From assembly GCA_002414705.1 (NCBI GenBank), contig DIAL01000034.1, positions 4,315 through 10,177 on the forward strand: 5,863 nt of DNA. The letters run 5' to 3'. A model generated the notes under the pieces. It worked only from the letters and a program-made list of their open reading frames with translations. It was not told where the DNA came from and ran no database searches. Positions 1 to 5,863 of this stretch are shown here, piece after piece (position 1 is the first letter of the stretch; every line of letters starts with the position of its first letter). This DNA is from Flavobacteriaceae bacterium UBA5079 (lineage in GTDB: Bacteria > Bacteroidota > Bacteroidia > Flavobacteriales > Flavobacteriaceae). The translations under genes and the position numbers were made by a program.

Positions 1-2072
1 TTTTGGCTATCCGTCAATTTCAACCCGATATTATTATCAATCGTTTTGATCATAGAAGTCCAGGCAGCACGCATGGTCATCATACCAGTTCAGCTATGCT
101 AAGTTTGGAGGCTTTTAGTTTAGCTAACGATACTTCGGTATATCCAAATCAACTAAAAACAACAGAAACTTGGCAAGCACAAAGGATATTTTTCAATACA
201 TCATGGTGGTTTTACGGAAGTCAAGAAAAATTTAACAAAGCAGACAAAAGCAATTTAATTGGTTTAGATACGGGAATTTATTTTCCTTCAAGCGGATTAA
301 GCAATCCCGAAATTGCTGCTTTAAGTAGAAGCCAACATAAATCGCAAGGATTCGGAAATACCGGAACTCGTGGTAGCGAAATGGAATATATTGAATTGAT
401 TAAAGGAACTATGCCTTCTAATCAAACTAATTTATTTGAAGGTATTGACACCAGTTGGAATCGCGTAAAAGGTGGTGCCGAAATTGGAATGATTTTAAAA
501 GATGTGGAAGCTAATTATGATTTTAAAAACCCATCTGCTTCACTTCCCAAATTAGTGCAAGCGTATTCCCTTATTCTGAATGTAGAAAACTTACATTGGA
601 AAACCATTAAAACCATAGAAATAAAAGACATTATTGCGGCTTGTTCTGGCTTATATCTAGAAGTTGTTGCTGAAACCAATCAAGCGACTTCAGGTGAAAC
701 CATCAATTTAAATATAGAAGCTATTAATAGAAGTGATTCAGAAATGACTTTAGTATCCTTTACAAATCCGAATGGATTAAATGTGAGTAAAGGAATTTCT
801 TTAAATCAGAATGAGTCCATATCCATTAAAGAGACTTTTAAAATTCCAAGTAATAACGAAACACCTATAACAACGCCATATTGGTTAACGGAAAAAGGGA
901 CTTTAGGCATGTATAAAGTTTCTGATGAATCTCTAATTGGTAAACCCGAAACACCAGATTATTTCAATGTTACTTTTTATGTGAATATTTCCGAAACCAT
1001 TATACCATATACTAAACCAGTAGTTTATAAAACCAATGATCCTGTTAAAGGTGAAGTTTATAAACCTTTTGAAATTATTCCAGAAGCTTCAGCTAGAATT
1101 GCTGAAAAAGTCATCATTTTTGAAACGCAAAATTCGAAAGATATTCCTGTTAGCGTAAAAGCTGGCCATAATAATTTAGAGGGAACGGTACGATTGTCGG
1201 TTCCTAATGGCTGGAGCGTTTTACCTGAAAACCAAAATATTAACATTATTAATAAAGGTGAAGAACAAACAGTTTTATTTTCGGTGACGCCTCCAGATAA
1301 TCAAAGTGAAGGCTCTATCAAACCTATCATATTTGTTAATGGAAACTCCTACTCCAATGAATTAATAGAAATAGATTACGACCATATTCCCTATCAAACG
1401 ATTTTATTGCCAAGCGGAAGCAAAGTGGTTCGTTTAGACATTAAAAAGAAAGGCGAAAACATTGCTTATATTGCTGGAGCTGGTGATGTAGTTCCAGAAA
1501 GTCTACAACAAATTGGATATACCGTAACAACATTATCACCTGATGCCATTACGCCAGAAAACTTAAGTGGTTTTGATGCGGTTGTGATTGGGATTCGTGC
1601 TTACAATACAGTAGAAACTTTAAAATTCAAACAAACCATCTTATTCGATTTCGTTAAAAATGGTGGTAATATGGTGGTTCAGTATAATACAAGTCGTGGT
1701 TTAGTAACAGACCAATTGGCACCTTACAAATTAGAATTGTCGCGCGACCGTGTTACCGATGAATTTGCAGATGTTACCTTTTTAGCACCAAATCACCCTG
1801 TTTTAAATGTGCCAAATAAAATTACAGAAACAGATTTTGAAAACTGGACTCAAGAACGTGGTTTGTATTTCCCAGATAGCTGGAGCAAGGACTTCACGCC
1901 TATTTTATCTATGCATGACAAAGGCGAATCGGCTAAAAAAGGGAGCTTGTTAGTAGCTAAATATGGTAAAGGCTATTACGTTTACACAGGTTTGAGTTTC
2001 TTTCGGGAATTTCCTGCAGGTGTTTCTGGCGCATACCGTTTATTTGCAAATATCTTATCTTTAGGAAAATAA
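1..2072 (+). CDS. PIG-L/LmbE family deacetylase, multidomain, 5' partial
   Basis: This is the C-terminal 689 residues of a larger protein. The frame is open to the window edge, and the TTG at position 3 is an internal Leu codon, not a start. Residues 1-40 look like the end of a PIG-L (LmbE) deacetylase domain. A QPDIIINRFDHRSPG stretch precedes a HGHH cluster (H24, H26, H27) in the place of the family's HxDH motif, whose last His is a zinc ligand. The N-terminal AHPDDE zinc motif should lie upstream of the window. Family members remove acetyl groups, usually from N-acetylglucosamine-like moieties. Residues about 215-335 and 355-460 look like beta-sandwich domains, the second resembling the NEW3 type. 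Residues about 485-688 resemble a class I glutamine-amidotransferase/ThuA-like fold (GFDAVVIGIRAYNT, then NHPVLNVPNKIT, then ERGLYF). The only Cys in the fragment is C214, so this last domain lacks a nucleophile and is probably binding or structural. It is first in an apparent operon with a small membrane protein and a Na+ symporter. Export is likely from family habit, but the signal peptide region is not visible. The substrate is unknown. Confidence 0.88.
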   Translation, partial: LAIRQFQPDIIINRFDHRSPGSTHGHHTSSAMLSLEAFSLANDTSVYPNQLKTTETWQAQRIFFNTSWWFYGSQEKFNKADKSNLIGLDTGIYFPSSGLSNPEIAALSRSQHKSQGFGNTGTRGSEMEYIELIKGTMPSNQTNLFEGIDTSWNRVKGGAEIGMILKDVEANYDFKNPSASLPKLVQAYSLILNVENLHWKTIKTIEIKDIIAACSGLYLEVVAETNQATSGETINLNIEAINRSDSEMTLVSFTNPNGLNVSKGISLNQNESISIKETFKIPSNNETPITTPYWLTEKGTLGMYKVSDESLIGKPETPDYFNVTFYVNISETIIPYTKPVVYKTNDPVKGEVYKPFEIIPEASARIAEKVIIFETQNSKDIPVSVKAGHNNLEGTVRLSVPNGWSVLPENQNINIINKGEEQTVLFSVTPPDNQSEGSIKPIIFVNGNSYSNELIEIDYDHIPYQTILLPSGSKVVRLDIKKKGENIAYIAGAGDVVPESLQQIGYTVTTLSPDAITPENLSGFDAVVIGIRAYNTVETLKFKQTILFDFVKNGGNMVVQYNTSRGLVTDQLAPYKLELSRDRVTDEFADVTFLAPNHPVLNVPNKITETDFENWTQERGLYFPDSWSKDFTPILSMHDKGESAKKGSLLVAKYGKGYYVYTGLSFFREFPAGVSGAYRLFANILSLGK

Positions 2073-2092
2073 CGCTGAAAAAGTATAAAAAC

Positions 2093-2194
2093 ATGAAACA
2101 AGAAACATATAAATGGAAAAAAATGTACACGGTTTTACTCGTGGCTAATGCCATATATTTCATCGCGTTTTATTTCATCATGCAAGCCTTTTAA
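2093..2194 (+). CDS. 33-residue single-pass membrane protein of the deacetylase-symporter operon
   Basis: This short ORF is ATG to TAA and encodes 33 residues. It starts 20 nt after the deacetylase stop and ends 2 nt before the symporter ATG. The first ten residues (MKQETYKWKK) are polar and basic. Residues 11-33 (from MYTVLLVANA to the end) are almost wholly hydrophobic and aromatic and form one predicted membrane helix. By the positive-inside rule the N-terminus should face the cytoplasm. There is no signal-peptidase site and no Cys, so it is not a lipoprotein. Spacing that leaves almost no untranslated base between it and the symporter suggests translational coupling. A role as a small accessory subunit of the symporter, comparable in principle to the small DUF4212-type partners of some SSS transporters but unrelated in length, is inference. 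It could also be a leader ORF whose translation helps symporter expression. I recognise no named family. Confidence 0.72.
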   Translation: MKQETYKWKKMYTVLLVANAIYFIAFYFIMQAF

Positions 2195-2196
2195 CT

Positions 2197-3888
2197 ATGC
2201 AAACTATCGATTGGATTGTACTATCCCTTACTTTATTTACCATTGTTGCCTACGGAACTTACCAAACACGTGGCAGTAAAAATGTTCAGGATTACTTAAA
2301 AGGTGGAAACACTTCAAAATGGTGGACTATTGGATTATCCGTTATGGCAACCCAAGCTAGTGCTATCACATTCTTATCTACTCCAGGACAAGCCTTTAAT
2401 GACGGAATGGGTTTTGTGCAATTCTATTTCGGTTTGCCGATAGCTATGATTGTGATTTGTATGGTTTTCATTCCGTTGTATCATAGATTACAAGTTTATA
2501 CAGCTTATGAATTTCTTGAAAATCGATTTGACCTAAAGACCAGAACATTAACAGCAATTCTGTTTCTTATTCAACGTGGTTTAGCTGCTGGAATTACCAT
2601 TTTTGCACCAGCCATTATTTTATCGGTTGTATTGGGTTGGAACTTATTATTGCTCAATATTATTATCGGAATTCTGGTTATTATTTACACAGTTTCAGGT
2701 GGTACCAAAGCGGTAAATGTGACCCAAAAACACCAAATGGTGGTAATTTTTACAGGAATGATAATTGCTTTTGTACTTATTGTGAATAAACTCCCAGAAA
2801 ACATAACGTTTAGCAATGCCTTGGATATTGCTGGTGCGAGTGGTAAAATGGATATTTTAGATTTTTCATTCGATTTAAATAACCGTTACACCTTCTGGAG
2901 CGGTATAATTGGCGGAACGTTTTTAATGCTATCTTATTTTGGAACAGATCAAAGTCAAGTACAGCGCTATTTATCAGGGAAATCAGTTCGTGAAATGCAA
3001 TTAGGACTTATGTTTAATGGTCTTTTTAAAGTGCCTATGCAGTTTTTTATTCTGTTAGTTGGTGTTATGGTTTTTGTGTTTTATCAGTTTAATAAAGCAC
3101 CTGTTAACTTTAATCCTGTAGCTACAGAGGTGGTTTTAAACACCGAATACGCAGAAGAATACGAACAACTACAAGTTGAACAAGACGCCATTTACAATAC
3201 CAAACAACTTTTGATTGCCGATTTTATAGCCAATAAAAACGAAGCTTCCATAGCGGGTGTTGCATCTGCAAACGCCAAAAATGATAGCATTAGAGCGCGT
3301 GCTCGTCATTTAATTGATAAAGCTGGCGAAGTAAAAGGCGTTAAAGTAGAAAGTAATGATAAGGATTATGTGTTTATAAATTTCATTTTAAACAACTTAC
3401 CTCGTGGTTTAATTGGTCTACTATTAGCCGTTATTTTAAGTGCAGCAATGTCTAGCACGTCAAGCGAATTGAATGCATTAGCTTCTACAACAACTATAGA
3501 TTTATTTAAAAGAAATACTCGCGAAAGAAGCGACACCGAAATGGTAAAAGTATCACGTTGGTTTACTTTAGGATGGGGAATTATGGCTATTCTAGTTGCA
3601 TGTGTCGCCAATTTAGCGGAAAACTTAATTCAGCTCGTTAATATAATAGGATCCATTTTCTACGGAAATGTGCTTGGTATTTTCTTATTAGCATTTTTTG
3701 TAAAACATGTAAAAGGTCAAGCTGTTTTTATTGCAGCTATAATCACTCAATTTTTAGTGATTGCCTTATTTTTATTAAATCAATACGAATATATTAATTT
3801 ACCTTTCTTGTGGTTAAATTTTGTTGGCTGCGCAATTGTAATGGGTATTGCTATGCTGATTCAATCTATTAGTAAATTGCCAGCTTAA
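2197..3888 (+). CDS. Sodium:solute symporter (SSS/SLC5 family)
   Basis: This 563-residue inner-membrane protein is predicted to use the Na+ gradient to import a small solute. About 13 hydrophobic segments are visible. The first long one, after SKWW (residues 40-43), reads IGLSVMATQASAITF and matches the broken TM1 helix of the LeuT-fold SSS family. GTDQSQVQRYLSGKS (249-263) is the SSS signature region; its VQRY form resembles the NIS/SMVT/SMCT branch more than sugar SGLTs. SAAMSSTSSELNALAS (415-430) carries the Ser pair S419/S420 that, by alignment from memory with vSGLT S364/S365, forms the Na2 site, with A51 and A54 as TM1 partners. The position of vSGLT galactose-binding Q69 appears to be Thr here, so galactose is an unlikely substrate. 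Residues about 299-390 form a long hydrophilic, mostly helical insert between two membrane segments. The start follows the preceding small gene by 2 nt with no clear Shine-Dalgarno site. Context suggests uptake of a product or partner substrate of the deacetylase; the actual solute is unknown. Confidence 0.93.
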   Translation: MQTIDWIVLSLTLFTIVAYGTYQTRGSKNVQDYLKGGNTSKWWTIGLSVMATQASAITFLSTPGQAFNDGMGFVQFYFGLPIAMIVICMVFIPLYHRLQVYTAYEFLENRFDLKTRTLTAILFLIQRGLAAGITIFAPAIILSVVLGWNLLLLNIIIGILVIIYTVSGGTKAVNVTQKHQMVVIFTGMIIAFVLIVNKLPENITFSNALDIAGASGKMDILDFSFDLNNRYTFWSGIIGGTFLMLSYFGTDQSQVQRYLSGKSVREMQLGLMFNGLFKVPMQFFILLVGVMVFVFYQFNKAPVNFNPVATEVVLNTEYAEEYEQLQVEQDAIYNTKQLLIADFIANKNEASIAGVASANAKNDSIRARARHLIDKAGEVKGVKVESNDKDYVFINFILNNLPRGLIGLLLAVILSAAMSSTSSELNALASTTTIDLFKRNTRERSDTEMVKVSRWFTLGWGIMAILVACVANLAENLIQLVNIIGSIFYGNVLGIFLLAFFVKHVKGQAVFIAAIITQFLVIALFLLNQYEYINLPFLWLNFVGCAIVMGIAMLIQSISKLPA

Positions 3889-3920
3889 TTCTGTTCTACT
3901 ACTTCTATTTTAAATTTTCA

Positions 3921-3953
3921 ATAAATATAATTACTTGGTATTTATAATTTTTT
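3921..3953 (+). terminator. Possible weak intrinsic terminator after the symporter operon
   Basis: ATAAATA (3921-3927) can pair with TATTTAT (3939-3945) around an 11-nt loop. Two A residues and a run of six T (3948-3953) follow. The stem is made only of A-T pairs, so it is weak, and in such AT-rich DNA it may be chance. Its placement, 33 nt after the symporter stop and before the next promoter, is right for a terminator. Confidence 0.3.
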
Positions 3954-3963
3954 GTCATGTTTA

Positions 3964-3995
3964 TTTGTCAATATGTAAAGTTTATTTTACATTTG
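3964..3995 (+). promoter_or_regulatory. Bacteroidota-type promoter for the membrane protein/XRE pair
   Basis: TTTG (3964-3967), a 20-nt spacer, and TACATTTG (3988-3995) fit the known Bacteroidota sigma-70 consensus, a -33 TTTG and a -7 TAnnTTTG about 20 nt apart. Transcription would start near 3999-4002, giving a leader of about 18-21 nt before the ATG at 4020. This placement argues against the upstream in-frame ATG at 3957, which lies before the promoter. Confidence 0.68.
3973..3992. promoter_or_regulatory. Operator-like inverted repeat over the promoter
   Basis: ATGTAAA (3973-3979) and TTTACAT (3986-3992) form a perfect 7-bp inverted repeat with a 6-nt spacer. The dyad sits between the -33 and -7 elements and overlaps the first half of the -7 element, so a bound dimer would block RNA polymerase. 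The XRE protein encoded by the second gene of the transcript is the obvious candidate ligand. Binding is inferred from position. TTTACAT also occurs singly elsewhere in the window (for example near 4786), so only the paired arrangement is informative. Confidence 0.5.
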
Positions 3996-4019
3996 AATTA
4001 TCAATTAAAAATCAGAAAG

Positions 4020-4496
4020 ATGAAAACAAACTTCTTATTACCACATAAATACAAGGTATTTGGTTGGGTATTTCTTATTCTTGGAATCATTTCAGGAATC
4101 ATTCTATATGCTACGGATTTTGAACCTGATGTCCTAAATACTCATGTTTTAAGTATCTATAATGGTGATAGCCTTTTTTCTGGAACAGACGAAGGTTGGT
4201 TTAAAATAATAGAAAATGGTATTGTAGATGAATTATCTGCGTTAGCCATTATTATTGGTGGACTTCTAGTTGGTTTTACTAAAGAAAAAGTGGAAGATGA
4301 ATTTATATACCAACTCCGAACAGAATCACTTGTTTGGGCTATAATAGTTAATTATACTATTTTGGGTTTTGCGGTTATATTTGTTTATGATATGTTATTT
4401 TTTAATGTCATGATATTTAATATGTTTACACCGCTTTTCATCTTTATTATTCGCTTCAATTTCTTAAAATTAAAATCGACTAACCATGACGAATAA
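4020..4496 (+). CDS. Four-helix membrane protein paired with an XRE regulator
   Basis: This encodes a 158-residue integral membrane protein of no assigned biochemical function. Hydrophobic segments lie at about residues 13-31, 69-86, 103-123 and 126-146. A polar, acidic stretch (32-68) follows helix 1. Between helices 2 and 3 is a charged connector, TKEKVEDEFIYQLRTESLVWA (87-107), with the look of a conserved motif; I recall similar KEKxEDE segments in Bacteroidota proteins found next to small XRE regulators. The ATG at 4020 is chosen over the in-frame ATG at 3957 because the latter lies upstream of the promoter and would add a poor 21-residue extension; AGAAAG sits directly before the chosen start. 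The stop overlaps the XRE start by 11 nt (ATGACGAATAA), so the two are co-transcribed and probably translationally coupled. Likely role, by inference: a membrane partner that controls or is controlled by the XRE protein. Confidence 0.82.
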   Translation: MKTNFLLPHKYKVFGWVFLILGIISGIILYATDFEPDVLNTHVLSIYNGDSLFSGTDEGWFKIIENGIVDELSALAIIIGGLLVGFTKEKVEDEFIYQLRTESLVWAIIVNYTILGFAVIFVYDMLFFNVMIFNMFTPLFIFIIRFNFLKLKSTNHDE

Positions 4497-4686
4497 TCTA
4501 AAAGTGGAACGCGCAAGACATAACATGACCCAAGCAGATTTAGCTGAAGCTATTAGTGTTTCTAGACAATCCATTAATGCTATAGAAAAAAGCAAGTTTG
4601 TGCCTTCAACAGTTTTGGCTCTAAAACTTGCCAAACTGTTTAAAAAACCTGTTGAAGAATTGTTTGAATTAGAATCTGAAGATTGA
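4486..4686 (+). CDS. Small XRE (Cro/CI-type) helix-turn-helix transcriptional regulator
   Basis: This 66-residue protein consists almost only of an HTH_3 domain. NLKVERARHNMTQADLAEAI (residues 4-23) supplies helices 1 and 2, with the typical R-x-x-x-x-MTQ-x-x-LA pattern. VSRQSINAIEKSK (24-36) is the recognition helix region, with SRQSINAIE being the usual form in the YozG-like group. PSTVLALKLAKLFKKPVEELFEL (39-61) forms the closing helices. There is no sensor domain, so any signal must come from a partner, most plausibly the membrane protein encoded just upstream with an 11-nt overlap. A dyad across the promoter at 3973-3992 suggests autorepression. The gene ends 7 nt before a strong bidirectional hairpin. 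The family call is secure; target genes and signal are unknown. Confidence 0.93.
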   Translation: MTNNLKVERARHNMTQADLAEAISVSRQSINAIEKSKFVPSTVLALKLAKLFKKPVEELFELESED

Positions 4687-4693
4687 ACATAAA

Positions 4694-4724
4694 AAAAGCG
4701 ACTCGGTAAAACCAAGTCGCTTTT
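4694..4724. terminator. Bidirectional intrinsic terminator between convergent genes
   Basis: AAAAGCGACTCGG (4694-4706) pairs with CCAAGTCGCTTTT (4712-4724) with one C/A mismatch (4704/4714). One further T-A pair (4707/4711) closes a 3-nt AAA loop. A runs (4691-4697) on the left and T runs (4721-4724, then AAATTTT) on the right give U-rich tails on both strands. It lies between the XRE stop (4686) and the stop of the minus-strand DUF2911 gene (4746), so it can end both transcripts. Confidence 0.88.
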
Positions 4725-4745
4725 AAATTTTATTAGGTATACTAA

Positions 4746-5594
4746 TTAATTAGCTCCCCATTCTTTTAAAGACTCTTCATTAAATTTTACATATTGCATG
4801 TTACCAGCTTCTTTAGAACCCTCTAAAGATTTTTTAGCCAAATCAATAGCGCCTTCGGTATCACCAGCTTTTGCATAAATTAAAGACTGATGTCTTAATT
4901 GGTAATAAGCAGGACTGTCCATCATGCTCATAGCTTTATCAATCCACTCTTTAGCTTGTTTGATATCTTTTCCTTCGCTTAAATAATAAACTGCAGATGC
5001 ATAATAATCTGCTGCTTTTGGTGTTCCATTTAAGGCATCATTAATAGATGCTAATACTTTATCATCTGTTGGAACTGTAAATGGAATACCTATATATGTA
5101 TTCTCCCACATCATTTCTAATCTGGCACTACCTGTTTTAATATCGTTTATATCAATAGTAAATGTTTCAACTACAAAAGGTATGGCATCTGCTTTTACTT
5201 TAGCTATAGCAGCTACTTTACTCTCATCCCATTTTTCTGGAGTTCCCCAATTATTAGTGTCTGTGTAAAAATAAACTTCCCATATAGATTCGCCTGGCTT
5301 TGCAAAAATAGCATAAGAACCTGCTTTTAATTCGTATTCATTAATGGTTACTGGATCACTAAATGTAATAATCGTGTTTTTATTGGCACCTGTACGCCAC
5401 ATTTTATCGTAAGCTTCAAGACCTCCAAATATTTTTCTTCCTTTAACACCTGGACGAGAATATTCTATAGTCACATCTGTTAATCCAACCTTCTGCTCCA
5501 CTTTACTTAAAGGGCTTGGTTGTGGTGTTGTTACTTGCGCTTGTATGCTAAATGCTAACACAAAAGCTGCTAAAATTAGTAGTGTTTTTTTCAT
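4746..5594 (-). CDS. Secreted DUF2911 protein with TPR-like C-terminus
   Basis: This 282-residue exported protein starts with a signal peptide: KK, a hydrophobic core at residues 4-16, and likely cleavage after SIQA (residue 19). Residues about 24-175 are a DUF2911 domain, with the hallmark run RPGVKGRKIFGGL (47-59), then MWRTGANKNTIITFSDPVTI (65-84), LKAGSYAIFAKP (89-100) and RLEMMWENTYIGIPF (158-172). The last hundred residues (about 180-280) are alpha-helical, with repeats like AVYYLSEGKDIKQAKEWIDKA and IYAKAGDTEGAIDLAKKSLE, reading as two TPR-like units. DUF2911 proteins are common in Bacteroidota, are presumed periplasmic or outer-envelope, and have no established activity. The gene converges on the XRE pair and shares its terminator. 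It is probably transcribed from its own promoter just upstream rather than with the partial gene to the right, from which it is separated by 92 nt. Confidence 0.93.
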   Translation of the reverse strand: MKKTLLILAAFVLAFSIQAQVTTPQPSPLSKVEQKVGLTDVTIEYSRPGVKGRKIFGGLEAYDKMWRTGANKNTIITFSDPVTINEYELKAGSYAIFAKPGESIWEVYFYTDTNNWGTPEKWDESKVAAIAKVKADAIPFVVETFTIDINDIKTGSARLEMMWENTYIGIPFTVPTDDKVLASINDALNGTPKAADYYASAVYYLSEGKDIKQAKEWIDKAMSMMDSPAYYQLRHQSLIYAKAGDTEGAIDLAKKSLEGSKEAGNMQYVKFNEESLKEWGAN

Positions 5595-5622
5595 AGTGAT
5601 AATTATATTGTTTAATAGTTAT

Positions 5623-5654
5623 TTAAAGTATGTAAAATTACGCCTAAACGCAAA
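5623..5654 (-). promoter_or_regulatory. Candidate promoter of the DUF2911 gene
   Basis: Read on the minus strand, TTTG (5654-5651) is followed after exactly 20 nt by TACTTTAA (5630-5623), a partial match to TAnnTTTG that keeps TAnnTT and lacks the final TG. The start of transcription would fall near 5617-5619, leaving a leader of about 23 nt before the ATG at 5594. The -33 element lies at the edge of a T7 run, so part of the match may be chance. Confidence 0.42.
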
Positions 5655-5678
5655 AAAAGCTTGTTAAGTAAAACTTAA
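5652..5678 (-). terminator. Possible weak terminator of the partial upstream gene
   Basis: On the minus strand TTAAGT (5678-5673) and ACTTAA (5669-5664) form a 6-bp hairpin with a 3-nt loop. Five nt (CAAGC) and seven T (5658-5652) follow. The stem is short and AT-rich, and the gap before the T run is longer than usual, so this is a tentative call. It lies 8 nt after the stop codon of the partial minus-strand gene. Confidence 0.3.
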
Positions 5679-5686
5679 ATTAAAGG

Positions 5687-5863
5687 CTAGTCTTCTAAAT
5701 CGTTGAAATTCCATCTTCTGTATATACTACGCTGAATTTCACCAAAATTTTCTAAATGATTTACATATTGCTCTGTAGTTAAAATAGCTTTAAGCTCGCC
5801 ATTCATTTTACCAACTAACAGGTTGAATTTTTCATGTATTTCATCACGTTTAAAATTTTTATC
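5687..5863 (-). CDS. C-terminal end of an unidentified protein (5' partial)
   Basis: A minus-strand frame is open from the window edge to a TAG at 5689-5687, giving 58 residues. It begins DKNFKRDEIHEKFNLLVGKM and ends RRWNFNDLED. The tail is hydrophilic and predicted helical, rich in charged and aromatic residues. A central ELKAILTTEQYVNHLENF segment resembles the 'LTxEQ' helix at the C-terminus of Spy/CpxP-like and related flavobacterial periplasmic helical proteins, where a preceding helix also has spaced K/E/M residues. That resemblance is suggestive only; no domain can be assigned from the fragment. Its codon use and composition fit the neighbouring genes, and the open frame to the edge plus intergenic features after its stop support it as real. 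It points the same way as the DUF2911 gene and precedes it by 92 nt. Confidence 0.66.
   Translation of the reverse strand, partial: DKNFKRDEIHEKFNLLVGKMNGELKAILTTEQYVNHLENFGEIQRSIYRRWNFNDLED

Noticed and set aside
3..5. TTG as a start codon for the deacetylase
   Set aside because: The protein begins in mid-domain, with the N-terminal zinc motif missing, so this is a window-edge truncation and the TTG is an internal Leu codon.
1058..1246. Minus-strand 62-codon ORF
   Set aside because: It lies antisense inside the deacetylase gene, which has clear domain content there. There is no recognisable protein and no promoter.
1957..2163. Minus-strand 68-codon ORF over the end of the deacetylase and the small gene
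   Set aside because: It is antisense to two plus-strand genes with better support, and its hydrophobicity mirrors AT-rich sequence.
3366..3611. Minus-strand 81-codon ORF
   Set aside because: It is antisense to the Na2-site region of the symporter, one of the best-conserved parts of that gene.
3957..4019. Upstream ATG extending the four-helix membrane protein by 21 residues
   Set aside because: This start lies ahead of the -33 element of the likely promoter, so it would not be in the transcript, and the extension contains no recognisable signal.
4470..4715. Minus-strand 81-codon ORF
   Set aside because: It is antisense to the XRE gene and its start lies inside the terminator hairpin. The plus-strand HTH protein is unambiguous.
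4691..4724. The hairpin as part of a mobile element end or attachment site
   Set aside because: It is a single stem with A/T tails between two convergent stop codons, with no target duplication or transposase nearby. A bidirectional terminator explains it fully.

Overview
The window looks like chromosome from a marine-type member of the Flavobacteriaceae (Bacteroidota). The evidence is low GC, absence of clear Shine-Dalgarno sites, promoter-like TTTG / TAnnTTTG elements, and protein families typical of that group: a long multidomain PIG-L deacetylase, a DUF2911 protein, and a small XRE regulator paired with a membrane protein. The genus cannot be told from sequence alone.

Left part (1-3888, + strand): a tight three-gene operon. 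It begins with the C-terminal 689 residues of a large PIG-L/LmbE-type deacetylase whose N-terminus lies outside the window. Next, 20 nt later, is a 33-residue single-pass membrane protein (2093-2194). Two nt after that is a 563-residue sodium:solute symporter of the SLC5/SSS family (2197-3888) with an unusually long hydrophilic loop. The likely logic is deacetylation or processing of an amino sugar or other acylated compound outside the cytoplasm, followed by Na+-driven uptake. The substrate is unknown.

Middle part (3889-4740, + strand): a two-gene cassette of a four-helix membrane protein (4020-4496) and a 66-residue XRE/Cro-CI-type DNA-binding protein (4486-4686), whose reading frames overlap by 11 nt. 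A good Bacteroidota-type promoter lies just upstream, and a perfect 7-bp inverted repeat covers its -7 region, suggesting autoregulation. A strong hairpin between convergent genes (4694-4724) can act as a terminator in both directions.

Right part (4741-5863, - strand): a secreted DUF2911 protein with a helical TPR-like C-terminal half (4746-5594), its candidate promoter, and the last 58 codons of another minus-strand gene that runs off the window edge.

Most of the content is ordinary for this group. The least described items are the 33-residue protein wedged between deacetylase and symporter, the membrane protein/XRE pair with its operator-like dyad, and the symporter's long inserted loop.
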